The notes below the pieces were generated by a model. The model did no database searches and was not told the origin of the DNA. It saw nothing but the letters and a program-made list of their open reading frames with translations. Below, in pieces: positions 13,054-28,848 of a stretch of DNA of 64,000 nt. Positions within the stretch are counted from its first letter, which is position 1; each line of letters opens with the position of its first letter. The translations under genes and the position numbers were made by a program. The stretch is from contig JAPYMA010000415.1 in NCBI GenBank assembly GCA_035041965.1, forward strand, positions 186,001-250,000, in the 5' to 3' direction. Source of the stretch: Anisakis pegreffii. Its lineage: Eukaryota; Nematoda; Chromadorea; Rhabditida; Anisakidae.

Positions 13054-16000
13054 TTTAGAAATAAAGTAAAAATATCGAGAGGAGACAAACACTTTATTAG
13101 CTCTGATATATAGAACATCAAAGAGCACCATACTCAAACTCATGTACATCTCGTGCACAACTAACAGTAACGGTACGTTTCCACAACTTCACTGCTTCGA
13201 TTTCATTGTCGAAAATTATTTATATGTCTATAGGTACCGTACGCCAAAAGAGAATAATATACAATTAGAGCTTTTAAATGAAGTTTCCCAAGTGTTCACG
13301 TTTAATAAAACATGAAAAGAAGACGCAATGAATGTGAACGAATGAAAGTCCAAAGTTCGAAACTTAATGGAGAGTTTAAAACTATGCGAAGATTTGCACT
13401 TGATTAATGTTCAGGAGTTGATTTCTTATTTTTAATCGATGAACAATCGAGAGCATTCGAGAAGGCACTCTGGGAAAATCGTAAAGAAACGATGATTTTG
13501 ATGAATTAGCCGATTATATTGGTTGAACTGAGGATTTGGAGTGGAAAAAAGCATTGTGATTGAGAGGATGGAATGACGGAATGATATTACGCATATTCTA
13601 TCTTCTTCAACAACTTAAAATTACAAGTAGTTGGTTGGATTTATCAACATTTTTATTTATATCGCTGCTAAACACAACAAAAAATAACGGGTGGATTCAT
13701 AGTATTTGCTAAAAATGATCAGATAGGTTTTTGCATTGTCAATGACGATAGTGTCCATTAGAGAAAACGTATGACAGTTATAGAGAGCAATCCAAGATGG
13801 TTTTTGAGATGAATGGGAATTATTAATGGACTTATGAATTGGTTCAGTTCGTTCCCTTCTCTTTCTTCTCCAAAAAAAACGAAATACAACAATCACGCAA
13901 CAAAAGTGATAAAAACGCTGTTTCAGGTTATCACTGAGAAATGACCATAACCGAATGTGGTCAATCAATCGTATTTGCATTATCCCAGCTCAACTAACGA
14001 TCAGATGAGAATAAGATGGAAAATATATCCACTGAATGCTACACAAACATACTAACCAAAAATTCATAGAAGAACCTGAAAATGATTTACTTGAGTTTTC
14101 TATCATACATCAAATTTGTCTGAAAGCTGATAGTTGAATCCACCAATCCATAAGCTGGAAGTTTTGATAGCGATGAGACGGAAACCCATTGAACTTCGAA
14201 AGACTTTCGATAGATGATGACCGTAGCAATTATAACTCTTGTTCAAATGCCCTACTGACAAATAACCCAAACAGTGAACATGCATCAAACATTATTCATA
14301 CGAGATCCAATCGAAAATCGCAAGCTAATCAAACTCGTTTCATACAAACGAGCGATTCGTCGTTCATAATGATGACAAAGTGTAATGAAAATGAATCGTT
14401 ACAATTGCTGCTAATTAGATTAACATTTCAATGAGTCGTATATGCCCCCATCAAAGTGACGTTTTATGACGAAACTAACACAAACTGTCGATCAGTGAAC
14501 TTTTGAAATGAAATTACTTTTGAAAAGAAATTTACTGTTCCCCGAATGTTAATTGCAATCATAATTCATTTTATTCATAAAACAACCGCTCTTTGAGAAA
14601 TTTCGGGAAATCTTCACCAGAAATGCAGTTCTGGAGACATCCGTTTGAGTCTAGGTGACCGTCGAGTATATCGAATTCATTCGGATCAAACGGGTAATCG
14701 ATTCCGGATGGAAAATTTCTTTGGTTGAGCAGGAATTGAGCAAGTAAAGCAACAAAATCATCGAGAAATTTTCGTGAAATCGAACTAAAATCGATAAAAA
14801 AATGTTCACATTCGAACGCTTCTAAAATGGAATCGCCAACTGCTGCGTATAAACGATTTCTGTTTTATTAGCCGTTTTGAAGGTTCTCCATGAGACTGAC
14901 TTCCTCGACCGTTCACCATACAAACATCCTTCTGTAGATGTGACATATTCATTTCACAACACAAGTTTATACCGAATGAGAATTTATAAACGATGATATG
15001 TCGATGGAGCGGTAGGTTTTACCTGTAGATTTATATGCGCGTCGCGTCGCGTCTGTCTGGTTTTGAACATATGATGAGTTCCACCGAAATGATTTATGAC
15101 TACCAAACGAAAGTGAAAAAGCTCTGAATCATAATCATAAGAACAGATGTCACACCATTCGAATGTAGGAGCGATGAGGGCAAATTTAAAGTTTTATTTT
15201 CGAATCGTGTGAAAATTTCGCAAACACTTTGACGGTAATGCTCAATTGCATCGTCGTCATGTGGCACTACACCGGCTCAGAGCCAATGAGCCGAAAGCGC
15301 AAATAAATTCCGAGTGGTTGAAATGCGAAATGTCGGAAAATTCCCAACAACGTTGGGTTGAAAAAATTTATTGGAAATAAATTCGAGAAAGTGGATCCAA
15401 AAAGTGAACAAAAGCGATTTCAGAATGTTAGTCTGTTGAATTTTTAGAAATAAAACAATAAATAAGTGGCAACTGATTGGTTACACACTCAATCAAATGT
15501 CAACCAATAGGAAAACGATAAACATTTGATACGCCAGATGCCCTCGAATATAGTCGTCTTTCAACGTTCTAACCATTGAACTCTAAGTGTACATTTCAAT
15601 GTGTGGAAAAATTCAAAGAGAGATAAGATGAGCTAAAAAAAGAAACTACAGTGATATCATTGCGTCGATATGATAATAATATGATAATAAAGATTTTAAA
15701 AAATAAGAGAAAACGAATTAGGGCACCGAAAGGTTACGATGTAAACGATGTATCATAGTCAAATTCAGCCAGAGATGGCGATTGAAATGAACGACTGCAT
15801 AATTGAAAAGACCGGTTGAGCTGCTCGGGTATTCAATGGTGACATTTTGAAATAAATGTTTATCAATCGAATGTGATGATGATGGTTTGCAAGCTTTGAT
15901 TTGATGACTGACTTATTTTTGACGTTCTTTAGACGGTAATTTTCGTTAGTGACAATGACGAGGAAAACAAACAGCCAGTGAAATGTGTACGACGAATCTG

Positions 16001-19000
16001 ACAAGTGACTGAGAAAAACTGACACGAAAAAGAAAAATGAGGTGATTTTCAGTAAAGGCCACACTAAAAATATCAACGTCTCATAGATCATGAGCATTAT
16101 TCGTTCAATTCATCGCGCATGAATTGCTTCGGGGGATTATGAATGGCATTGGCTGGAATTGATTGTCTAACGAATTAGTTCCAAGAAAAACACTCAAAAA
16201 AAAAAGAAAGAAACTACTCGGCAAATTTCCACCGCACATTCGGTGTGGGGTGGCCAAAAATAGCAACCGTAAGCGCTGAATAAGGGAAAAAAGAGAAGCG
16301 CATAACACAGCCAATATATTATTTAGTCATTCCGAAACATTCTGCAGAAAGTTCTTCAAAATGCATCTCCGTACTCGATTCTTTGAGCATCTTCAAATTT
16401 TGTCATTTCGAGTGTGTGCGTTGATGGACACAACGAAACTATTTAAGAGGAAAATTTGCTGCACGTGAATTGCTTGCACTTTGCGATAGTTACAAAAAGC
16501 AATGAATGCTTTTCAGAGAGCATTGTTTCGCATTGTCGGATAGAGCCGCACTGAACTGTTGCACTGGAAAATTCTGATGTGAGGAGTTTTTGTTTCTGAG
16601 CGTACTGAGCGAAAAACACTCAAGTTGATCTGTCGCTCTCGCTTCACTTTTCAACGATAATTGTTCCGCCGCTCTGAACGAGAATACAATCGAAAACAGT
16701 GCTTTCTTGAATGATAATTGAGTAAGTTTAGTTTCAAACGTTCACCTCACCTGAAACAAGTACAAAATAACCCATCGGTTTCAGCTTTTGTTCACTGTGT
16801 TTGGTGCCAATTTTATCACAATATGAATCAGTGAAGTATTCCACTGAATTGCGTGAACGAAAAGTGATGATGGCTTGATGCATAAGCAAGTCAGAATATT
16901 TAGACTGGTTATAATTAAAACACTACGACTGATCATACTCAACTAGGATTCAATGAACACGGATTATTCCGTCGGATGACCAAAAATCAAGCAGCACAAC
17001 CGAATGGAGTCAGCGCGACTGTGAAAACAACGTTCACAATAATTCGTGAAAACTCTCATGAACATTTCTTAAGATTTCACTACTCCATTAATTCACTAGT
17101 ATTTGTTCAACTATGCGATTGACTAAAGCGAATAATGATCAAAAATTCGATCAGTAGAAAATGAACGTAAGCAATGTCACTGGTAGTAAACAAAACTGAG
17201 TTACTAAAAATCTTTTTGAGTGAGTTTGATTGAGTTCAGTCAGCAGTTCTGAGTCAGTCGTTTCATGCACAACGACCGACGTCCACGAATCAATATATCT
17301 CTCCTTCGTATGTGAATTGAATATGCAATTGTGAACGTCGGAACAAATCGAATTTAGACAGCGTACACTCGACAAGTTTCGGACTCATTACCTAGTTACA
17401 GACCACCGACTGATACTGCTCCCGACGAGATTTATCATGCGGACATTTTTACGTTTGAAAAATGATCTCCAATAGCACAAAATATCAGAAAAAATCAGCC
17501 GTAAGCTGAATCAATTCCACCGAATTGTATGAAACGAACTCAGAATCATTCACTGCCACAATAGAAAGTGCTGAAAAAGAAGTTTCTTAGTGATCGAAAA
17601 TTGAAGTGATTAGCTGTGCAATTTGTGAATCGATAAAGTAAATGTTGAAAAAAATACAATCAAGGAAGCCCTACTGAAACGTTCGAAGAGCAGCAGAATC
17701 ATGATGGAATGAGAATGAAAATCGATACTGACGGAACGGGATAATATTGAATGTGTGTGTGTGTTTGTGCGTTTCAGCAGCATGTGTGAAACACGTTAAA
17801 ATTATATTAAAATCAAATTTAAAGTTTAAACTTGTCCACAACACCATAATACCAATATACGCACTAATCACATTTACATTGATCAAAAACTCCTTCACAA
17901 CCATTCAAATTCGTCGACTAGCGATTGATTTATTCATCATTTCTCTATAAATTTTCAGAAATCTTTTCCCATCTTCTACCACAAGTTCACTAAAACAATC
18001 ACACTTAATCGCAGCAACTCATCAGCGCGCATAACAAGCACACAGGTTCTTCGCTCGTTGACTGACACGACGAAAACATAGCGCTAATTGATTTGATTCG
18101 CGAGTTCTTCGGGTATCGAATTAGTAGGTTTCATGAAATATCAGCAGAAGAGAGGTTGCTGGCGTAAAACTGAACACTTCTAAGTGGATTAAGTTGAGCT
18201 GATATCTAACTAAAAACTTTCGCGTACATTAACGCCGATGCTGCGCATAGTTTTTCATCGAAAATTACTTCTTTCGATGTGACGACTTTCGATAGGAGAA
18301 CACCTCATGGAAAGGCGCAACTGAGATCGAGGCATCTCTCCGTCCACCGCTCTAAGCGTATGAGGTGATTACTGATTGTGAGCAAGGTTTTCAACCACAC
18401 TTCTCGCATTTCCACTGACTCCACTCATGATACACATTTTCAGGCACATTAACATACAAGAGCAGCGAATATTATCCGACAAAACATCGTTCATAATGAC
18501 TTTACTTAAGATTAGGTAAGAAATGCTGCTGAAGTCGGTAGAAAAAGAAACATTTGATAAGAGTTTAAAAAATCAATAAGGGTTCAAAAATTGATCCGAT
18601 TGTAAAATCTTGATCGCTAGAAAAAAATCCGCAAAGATAAGCAACTGTATTTCTAGATTACATTCTTCCCAAAAACAACAAAAAAAAATTCACAAGTACA
18701 TTGCAGTATTAATATATCATTTGAAATTTATCGAATCCCTTCGACAACTAACCATCGCACAATGACACCATTTCATTATAGTCGCTAAGAGCCTATTTTT
18801 CTTGCGTAAACCAGGGCTTTTCAAACGCACTCGAACTGACACTAATATATGATACTTTCAAGTTGTATCAGTAGCTGAATGAATTGCCTGCCCACTCTTC
18901 GATCTCAATTAACAAGATGTTCACGGTGAACTTCGTTCTTCTGATAGACACTGATTCATTTTTTCTTCTATTTCATTTTTCACTAACAATAAGAAAAAAT

Positions 19001-22000
19001 TTTGTGGAATGCCAATCGATTCATGACGAATTGGTCGTAGTATAGAACGCGATGAATGATTGAGTTAACGATAATGTAGCTTTCACGCTTATCACGTGAC
19101 ATACATCTTATTTGCATCTCGTCAACAGTAGTGAAATCAGCAGCATACGTTCTACGACACCAGGCGATAGATTTTCAGCTGAAAATTTACTCAAAAACGG
19201 AGTAATACAAATGAATTCGAGTTGTCGAAAATGAATTCAATTTTCTGCACAGAAATTGTTTACTTGAAATTCCAAATTTAAGAAAGAACGTCTAATATGC
19301 TAATTCAATAGAGCCGTGTCATTAATCAACAACAATATGCAATTAAAAAGTGATGCAGAGTGAAAGCATTTCATAAGCTATTCGTCGAATGATCGTTGAT
19401 GTTCAACAATAGGTTTCAAAATCAATTATGTGCATGATCTAACACATACAATGCCACCATGCATTCGCGAGACGAGACAATATTAATACTAAAAAAGTCG
19501 CCATTTTAAAGCAACCGAATTGACAAAGCAAATTTCACAATTCGCTATGATTATTCTCACAATGTCATTTCAGAGACAATGAACAGATTCCCCCAAAAAA
19601 AATTATTCAAAACCATTCAGTCGAAATGTAAGCGTGGCATGATTGCATGTAGTATCTGATCGTAGCTCATGAGTATTCTGCCGAGATTACTGCTTTAACG
19701 ATTAAGCGATTAGTGCGATCATTTTTATGAACACTCCTATGGCACTGCAACAAAAGTTACGAAAAAAAGAATCATATTGTTGAATAAAGTAACTTCCAGA
19801 GGAGAACTTCTTTGAAAACATGCTCTACGGATAAGGAACGCTGCTGGCAACAATGAATACTATTTAGTAGCGGCAATAAAACTAGAAAGATGAGAAAATG
19901 TGTAGATGTATCGCTTGTGAATGTGTATAGACAAATGTATGAATAACAAATTATGAATGGTATCTGGGGATATAAACGGAGATAAAGGAAAAGGATGCGC
20001 GATATATATTAAAGGAAAAATGAGAAAATATGATGTGTATTGGTAGCTAGCTGGTTGGCATAGCATATCCATCGTTTGCTTCATCCATCCACATTCATCC
20101 CCATCCATCCTTCCATCCATCAGTTAAGCTTTATATCATCGCAATGAAAGAAGTGAGGATTAGAATTTGATAAACACCATTGGATGAACGAACCAATGGA
20201 ATGCAGATGTAAAACATTAAGAATTAGTCTGTACTGAGATCGGTAATCATCGAAAGTAAGCTGAATTCGGTGAGCTCTCATTAAAAATTTATGACCTCTA
20301 ATATACCATGCTATTATCACAAATCAACTGATTGATTTTAGTTCCACAATGAGTGTTTTTCATGTAAATACCACTTTTGATGGCTACAATTCCATTATGC
20401 AATAGGAAGAAATCCAATAGAGTCAGTGGAGTTGATCAACTGGTCGGTCGCTCACTCTGGGGATTGCGCATTCAGTGGCATGTTCTTCTATCTGAACGAG
20501 AGTCATAAAAGCGAGAGCATCTTCAAAAATAAACATTCTCTCACTCAACTCAAACGAATCTCCTGTCAAAAACTCTTCCAATCATTTTCAGTCTTCTTAG
20601 CTTGACAGGGTCAAGTTCAATATGAATATTCTATTAGCTAGAACCAAGCCAATATAGCAGTCTTTTTTTTGAGGATGCATCGAATCGTATGAAATGCAGG
20701 CCAACTTTCTAGGAGAACATTCAATCGAATAATAATTTGAGTTGTTTAGGTGTAGATTCAATGATACTGTACATGGAATGATGCTGTATAATACGTTTTT
20801 GTATGCAATTCAATGAGAAGAACGAAACGATTTGAAAAATGTGTAAAATTTAAAAGCATTTTCAACATGATTATCGCAAAAAATCAGAAAAGATGATAGA
20901 GACTGTTTGTCAGCGCTCATCTTTATAAGCGCGTTCGTCTATTCCGATCAGCCGAAAATCGTAAAATGATCAACTTTTGATTGGCGTTTTCACAATAAAA
21001 TTGGTTGCAATCTACTACACCACACAGCCACGAAAACACTCTTCACTGAATACTGTCTAAAGAAAAAGCGACGATCGTTAACCGAGGAACTGAATTCTCT
21101 TACATAGCAAAACGCGACGAATCCAACTGAAAAATTCCATTCGTCAACTGAGAAGCGCATGAATGCAAGCGAACTGATAAAATTACTTATCACGTCAAAG
21201 GTAAGTGATCACATGAGAGAATCACTGATAACATCGATCGATATCAGTCAGCTAGTTAACCCGCTCGAATTTATCGCCTCCATATCAGTTTGTGTGTTAT
21301 TGCATACAAAATCAATCCTCTTCAGAAAAAAAAACGAACAATTTTAGCACGTTGTAATTATGAACAATACGCTGTAATCATTTACTTCCTATACACAGCT
21401 ACTTGGTGCTTGTGGCTCAAACGTTACAATTCTATCAGAATGCGTTATTTTGACTTTGCTACAGTGGGACGGAAATATTTTGCTGTTATCTGAACATCAG
21501 ATCAACTCGATCGATTGTAGATAAAAAATCAAAAGTATAAATTATCAACGGACTGAGCAAACATTCAAATCTCCACTTACACAGTTCGATTTCGTGTTAA
21601 AGTTCTGACTGATAATGCAATGCCTCATAGAATTTGTCAGCAAATTCAATGAGAATTTGACCGAGAAATGGAATAATCTCAAGCTTGTGAGATGCTCATC
21701 GAGCGGTGTTCATCTAATATCGTGGTAATTCGTTTCAATAAGTGCTTCATAAAATTGCCCAATTCACAAAATATAACAAGATTTATTGCTGTACAAGAGA
21801 GTTTGCTCGTTGAATATTCTATATTGGATAACACCTCATATATAATTGGGCAACTCTGAACTCTAGAATATTGAAAGAAAAGAAACGGAAAAAAACGAAT
21901 GGAGAATATCAATTTGAAAAGGAAACAGACAATTTGGTGCTTGCTTGGATGTTGCTGTTTGATTAGCTGCTTAGTGCGGATCTAACATGACAGAGACGAA

Positions 22001-25000
22001 CGTATGTGTAGTATTTTGAAAAGATTTATTGATGGTAAAATTTTTGAATTGAATTCAACTGAATGTGGTATAAGCAAAAGAAGTAGACGATTGAAGAAGG
22101 GTGCAATAGGAACATACGAGGAAGATGGATAAATAGGGATATACTGAACGGAGATTTGAAGTGAGAATATGAGTTAGAGGTTGTGTGTGAAAATTTGCCA
22201 GCAACTAAAAGTTGATTGGCAACCGATAGATGAGAGATAGGTATGGGTCTGCCCAATGGCATATGATGATGGATTTTATTTATATGTGGATTATATGTGC
22301 GCTCCTTAGAGGCAGGCAGCAATCTCGACGATTTATCAATCACGAAAATGAGTAATTCAACAAAAAACGATCAAATTCCTTTTGACTTTCTTAGCTTTTT
22401 TATTCTTTCATTTTACATATGTACACAAACCCTTTCGAATGCTTTTAGCACTATATGCACTTGGTTTCGAGTCTAATTTCGAACAGACGATCGCTTTTCA
22501 GTCGAGATCATCGAGCTGAACACGGGGTTTTTCCACGTTCGATATGAATTAGAAGTCTTCAAACACCTCAGCATGCCGTAAAGATAATGTGATATCTAAG
22601 AAACGCACAAATCAATCATGTTCATTCACTCTTCTATATGTTCCATCCACCATTCGGTCACTTCGACTGTTACCTTTTTATAGCCAGCAACTTTTATGAG
22701 GATTTTGTTATCGAACGATGGAATTTTTTGCAGTAAACTGCATTTATACACATCAAATCAATAGATAGCAGAATCAGTTTTCTTTAGAAGTTCACTGCTT
22801 GGCCATTATGATTTGCTCTGTCTGGTACTTATAGACACTGCAGTTGAAATACGAATCCATTTGACGAAAAAATGAAAAACTTCGAATTCGAATCAATGAT
22901 TCATGAATTAGAAGCGGCCGTCTGCTCTGTAGACGTGGGCAATTTGAACTTATAAAATTTCAATCTTCATAACGAATAATAACCCTCTCTGAACCTTTCC
23001 TCTGAGTACATCTGAAGTGAAGAGCACAATAGAATGTTCGTGATTAGATGTGTTTGCATAGAAGATTTCTAGATGAGGACAAAAAAAGTACATGGCTAAG
23101 CAATTTTATACGGTGCCAGTTAAGACTTAAGATTCTCAGTCTTATTTCACACGCAAACGGATTACTTCAGTTGTGTTGAGTGAGATTATTTTACATCCAA
23201 TTTAAAATCCATATTCAGTCTTCAACTTTTTGCATTACCGTAACACATAAACACATGTTTTAGACATAATCACAACCGCGGCGCACAATACACGTAATAC
23301 AACCACGCTCTTCTGTTCATGCATAACTTTACACGATCTAATCTTCAGCCTTTGTGCGTGCCTATCAGTCTGAATGGCTGGCAACTAACTGTATTGGTAA
23401 TTGGATGGATACCTTTGAGCATTAACAACTATCGAATGAAATTCGCTTCAGCTATCGTCTTCGACTCCAACTTATTTGTTGGAATGAATTAGATTATCGT
23501 TTCTTTTCGATAATCCAGAAATGCAGAAGAGCAATCAGAAGTCACTCACTTCAGAATCAGAAATCTTGACATGCTAAACCTAACTAACACGATGAAGTTT
23601 TCGAGTGATACTAGTCACGAGAGTGAGAACAACAATCGTTCGGAAGATTTTTACTGTCTGTTCCTCGATGATTTCCCATAATGAGACACACTTCAATTGT
23701 GCAGTGTCTTTTTCTTGGAATTATTCTTCAGCAGTGTCTGCAACACTAATCGTTGCAAGTGACTTACATCACGAGGTCACTGGCTCCTTAAGATGCATTA
23801 CTAGTCGATCAGAAACGTGAAGCTTCGGTCAGATAACACTAGCAAAACTAGTGTATTGGATGAATGTATTTTGCGAAATGAAACTTGTATTCAATATCAT
23901 CTCATTGCAGCCAAAAACAACGACACAAAATGAGCAGAGGCATGATTAAATGATGGAACTGAATGCGGACAATAGTTTGATGAGTATGTGACGAAGTGAA
24001 AACTGAGCAAAGATCACTCAAACACACATAACCTGAAGGTTTGGTGATTAATTATGCAACGGAATAAACAAAACACAATTAAAACTGCTGAGAACTTGCT
24101 TCTCTTTCGTTAGTTTCGTTCAGTTTTATTGACTGAAATTGCGCAAACACAACAATATATATTCCAGGAACATATCAATGCCACCACAGCTGCTGCCATC
24201 ATATCGAAGCAAATTTATGTAGATCGCGGCCAAGTTTATGATGCCATACGCAATAAATCAGTGATTATTATGGGATTACTAATAATCATTAGATTACTGT
24301 TGATTCGGATTTGCTCTTAATTATTCATAAAAACAACGATTTCATTAGGAGGAAGCTTATGGATCATTGCAGTTCTTAGCTTTGGAATCTCGTTGGAAAA
24401 TTTCGACTGTTTATGCAAAAGTTGAGATCAGTGAGAGATTTTTGATCGATTGAATGGATGTTACGTAACAGCGATATTCAAATCGATCCGGCGAAATCCA
24501 TCTCCATTGTAATCATTTGGACGCATAGTAACATACGTTGAACGCAGTTAGAGGAGATATGTTCTCGTAATCTCAGATGAAAATTCTCTTTTGAAGCATT
24601 ACAGAACAACGGGCGATGTGAACGGACGAGTGAAAATATCTTGAGTGTTTCATGAAAATATTTCGTTGGCAATTAACACAACAAGTTGAAAAGCAATCAG
24701 CTCCAAAAGCGTGGCAGATTGAATTTTCATTTACGATTTTATCGTGAAGAAATTTTAAACGCGGCGGACGGCTCTTTCATCTTATGAGCCAACTCTGAAT
24801 TTCGTTATCTGGTCGTGCAAAATTGTCAAAATAAAAGCGTCGTATTCACTGACGTATTGTTGGGTTTTGTCGCTAAGCAATACTTTGATGCATCATAAAT
24901 GATGTCGAATCCTGCCTGCACAGTAACTCATTCAGAAAAGGGAACGATGAATTTCTGTGAGATGCACATATAGAATTGTTGAGTTTTTCATAAAGTTTAC

Positions 25001-25037
25001 AAGAAGAATTAAAAACTGGATGGAACAAACATTTTTT

Positions 25038-25067
25038 GAGTCTAAAATGAGCGAGTCTAAAATGAAT
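25038..25067. repeat. 15-bp tandem duplication
   Basis: Two copies of GAGTCTAAAATGA plus two bases, the 13-base core being identical. Confidence 0.85.
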
Positions 25068-28021
25068 TTGGAAATGAATTTCATTAAAATGAAAATATGG
25101 AAGATTGTTATTGCAAGAAGTTAAAGGTGAACACAATGATTGAGCGAACTATTGATGATATTGACGTATTTGAGGTAATCATCCATACGTTCATGCCGAG
25201 TGGCGACAGAAACGAATGAAGACTGAATGTGACCTTGAGGTGGTTTATGGTGTGACGTGATCGTATGTGTGTGTATGTGTGTAAATACTCAAGTCGTTCA
25301 CACTGCTACAGTGTAGTTTATCATTATTGATATTGTATTCACTAAACGAGCACAAGAAGAAGTTCATCGAAAAGAAATTGCTACAATGAAGTCGGTTGTT
25401 TTCTTCGCAAAAATATCACTAATGGAAAGTTAGTTGTTGTCTTTCCAATGATCAAACACAGAAATTCTTCAGTGTGAACGACGTTTTCATTTTGCCATAC
25501 TTCAGTCAGTTATTGTTGCAAGAATGAAATAATGACAACGGAGTTGCTAAGCATTTTCGAAGATTTCAATCGAATCTATAATAGATTGTAAAATGATGCA
25601 ATACAGTCGAAAGCACAAAACGCTCAAAAAGACCACCCGAAGTGTGTGCTTTGATAGAGGAAAAAGTAGTGATAATGATAACAGCGACATGATAATGAGT
25701 GCAGTAATGTTGATAAAGATGTTCACGAAACGAAAAGAGTATTAACGAGAGTACCACCAAAATTCGTTGCTGATAGGATCATCAGCATCTAAATTCATCA
25801 GCAAATAATACAGTTTTCTGTTCGCATTTCATAACGGTTAAGCATCATGTGAACATTTAACCGTATTATTACTATCAGCTACAAGACACAACACTATGTC
25901 AGTTTCGAAGAAAGCATTATTTGTGATTCAAGCACAGGCAGTCATGAAGGTGGTGGCGGTTCTTTTGAAGTGATATGTAAGATTTGCATTTGCAGAAAAA
26001 CAAAATTCGATTCGAAATCATAAAATATAACGTCTGCTTGCACTGAACGATGTTTTCGTATTGTTCATATGGAATGAACGCATTCTATCGCTTGTTTTCA
26101 ACAACTCTGAAGCATTTGCAGGTGAAAACATATGAGTGTAAGAGAATGCTGCTGAGCATTCAGAGGTATTTACTGCTATGGCGGCTGATCACTGGCATTA
26201 CTTTTGATTATCCAATATCGATTCATAAGTTAAAAGTACTCAATGGCTGAATTGGTTAATATCAATGAATATTAAGCCTTCCATCAACCCTCGTCCTCCA
26301 TCGTCAGCTCGGAAGAGAAACGGAGAGAAAGAATATCATTCCGGAATAAAAACTCAATAAAACGTTTTTGTTTCATTTTTCTGAAGGTCAAATCAATTAC
26401 TGAAGATGATTTACTGTGCCATCATATGATTTCTTAATCCACTGTTTAACCACACTCCTAGATATCACAATAACCTGAATATGATTCACTTGACGTGTGC
26501 CATTTAAATGCGATGTTCTGCGTTCGTCGTATCAGTACGATAAGGCAATACATTGATTCCAGTAATTTCATTTAACCGTACACTCCAAAATCAGAGGAGT
26601 TCCATCGTTCAGGAGAGCCCATTGAACCACCACTCACAATTATACAGATAGCGCTGACTTCGTGAAATTTTTCGGAAAAATACGGAAGCAGCGATGGTGA
26701 TGCTATGACAATTGCGTGGCATAAAATTCAGTGAGCAGAATGTCCAAAGTATAGATAAAACATTGCAGGTAATCGGTGTGATAAGATGGCAGAATTTAGT
26801 GGTGGGAAGATGATGAAATATAAGTTGCGGACTAAAAATAACCCAACAAACACGATTACTTTTAACATTTCATCATCGTGACGTAACTTATTAAACGGTG
26901 TTGAACTAATGCACGATTGGCTATGTGATCAGTTGAGTGGGGAAGCGGTGGAGATGATTGAATAAATGCAGGAATAAATATTGAATAATTGAACCGATGT
27001 TAGCTGCTGGGTGCAGGTGGCTTGTTGGCTGAGCACTAGTAGTGCTGAATGACATTATATTAGTGGATGTAACATCATCATCATCATCACATACACTCCA
27101 TAAAAGTACTAGAAAGGGCAGACTGGATTTATTGTTGTACCGCTGCAATGTGTTCATCGTTTTTGTTTTATGCTCGCTCCAAAGGCTAGATGTGAAAATC
27201 TACGACGACATAATCTAGTAGCATTATCGAGCCGTGTTCTTCGAGGTGATTACTTGTACTGATGATGGTATTCGATAAATTAGCGTTGTGTTGATAGACG
27301 CGATCGATTAATTAAGACACCATGTAATCTCATAAATACAATGGAAATTTCTTCGGAAAACTTTGATGAAACCTCCTTTGTTTTGGTTCATTTTAAAAGT
27401 TTTGCGATGTTTTCGATGAACAGACGACATTCTTCCACATTTGAGGTGTTTTGTTCGCATCGGATATGAGCACATCGCCAGGCATTACAGAGGTCCTCGA
27501 GTGAATTCAAATGAAAACTTTCTACTAATCATATTCTATTTTTCTTTTGCGGCCCTATAATAGTGGGATGGATGCAATAGAACGGTGTGAAATGAATGAA
27601 TGAATGAATTGAATGTCTTTAAGAGAGTGATTTTGCTTTTGCTAATGGTGAACACTGAGGAAGATCAACACATGAGAAGTTTAGCTGAATAATGAGAAGT
27701 TATCATCAACAGAAATGACTTACAGAAAAATGATTCAAATGAACTGATGTGAGCTGAGTTCATCCAAGAGGCACCAAGCAGTATTCAAAACTCAAGCGGC
27801 GGCGCATCAACTAACTAAGCAAGCATCATTCGGTCGTCTGATTGATAGGGCATTACAAAACATCACACTTCAACCAGCATCCAACATCAAATCCAAGTGA
27901 ATGCATAAGAACGTATGTACGTATGTATGTACATGTAAACGATTTGAAAGTGTTGACAGCTGCGATGATGAAAGTTTCTCAGAGCACTTTCGTAAGGCTG
28001 CGATATAATTGTGTTGATGTG

Positions 28022-28039
28022 GGATGGATGGATGGATGG
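28022..28039. repeat. (GGAT)n microsatellite
   Basis: Four and a half GGAT units. Related TGGA repeats recur at 43398 and 60724. Confidence 0.85.
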
Positions 28040-28632
28040 CTTCGGGGTGCGATAGGAAAAGGTGATTTGCGTTTCGTGTTAAACGCAGCAAAATAAGAAG
28101 CCGATCCGATCCGATCCTCCTTCATATGCTGCAGCTGAACGGCAGCACAATGATGCGAGAGTGACGACGAAGCAAAACAAAAAAGAATCGCTAAGCTGTT
28201 GCTGTTGTCAACTGAAGCGATGGCGTTCGTTCTCCACTGTGTGCCAAATCAATGAAATAATCATCATAAAAACGACGACAATTTTATCTCCTCAAATCAT
28301 CATCCATTTATTTGCGTTGCTTTCACCAAAACCATTGAAAATTCTTTCTTTTTTTTTCACAATTCCATTTAAACGCTTTCACTCTCCAAACACTAATTCA
28401 GCAATCATAAACACATGCACGCACATACATTACCACTTCCATTTCGTCAACGTTATTACTATAATTAAATTTCTTTTGTTAATTCCTCACCTTTTGTACT
28501 TTCATATTCCATTCGTATCATATCATCAGCGTTAGTATTATCATTATTGTCATTCAACACTACTATCAATGTAACTGTTACCGATACGATTCCAACGAGT
28601 TCTATTATCAGTGAAGTAACTGATAAGATATT

Positions 28633-28848
28633 ATGAATGCAAAAAAAGCCGTAGCACGATTGAATGGGAGGCTGCTAGAGAAATGGCAGCAAAATTCCGA
28701 GCAATTCCAACGGATTTTTGATTGGGCTGCTGATCTTTTGGCCGCTGAAAATGGGCAAGGAATAATAGTATATTTTTGTGCTGGTGTAACACTGGACGAT
28801 ATAGAGTTTCTAATGAAATTCAAACTGAATGCAAAAGCGAAAAGATGA
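28633..28848 (+). CDS. Hypothetical 71-aa ORF, mostly helical
   Basis: ATG to TGA. The product begins with basic residues, then a predicted amphipathic helix (KWQQNSEQFQRIFDWAADLL), a short hydrophobic segment (GIIVYFCAGV) and a basic C-terminus. Its residue use is more balanced than that of most small frames in this AT-rich stretch, which is the only reason to list it. No homologue recognised, and no splice-site context that makes it an obvious exon. Confidence 0.25.
   Translation: MNAKKAVARLNGRLLEKWQQNSEQFQRIFDWAADLLAAENGQGIIVYFCAGVTLDDIEFLMKFKLNAKAKR

Larger units (their letters stand above)
12115..28632. other. Gene-poor intergenic DNA, middle part
   Basis: AT-rich with stops in all frames at short intervals. 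It holds a 14-bp palindrome at 13040-13053, a triple GCGTC-type repeat near 15040, dinucleotide TG tracts near 17753 and 25264, TCCA-type repeats near 20084-20120, a 15-bp tandem repeat at 25038-25067 and TGGA repeats at 28022. No tRNA, rRNA, snRNA or conserved-domain exon recognised. Confidence 0.5.
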
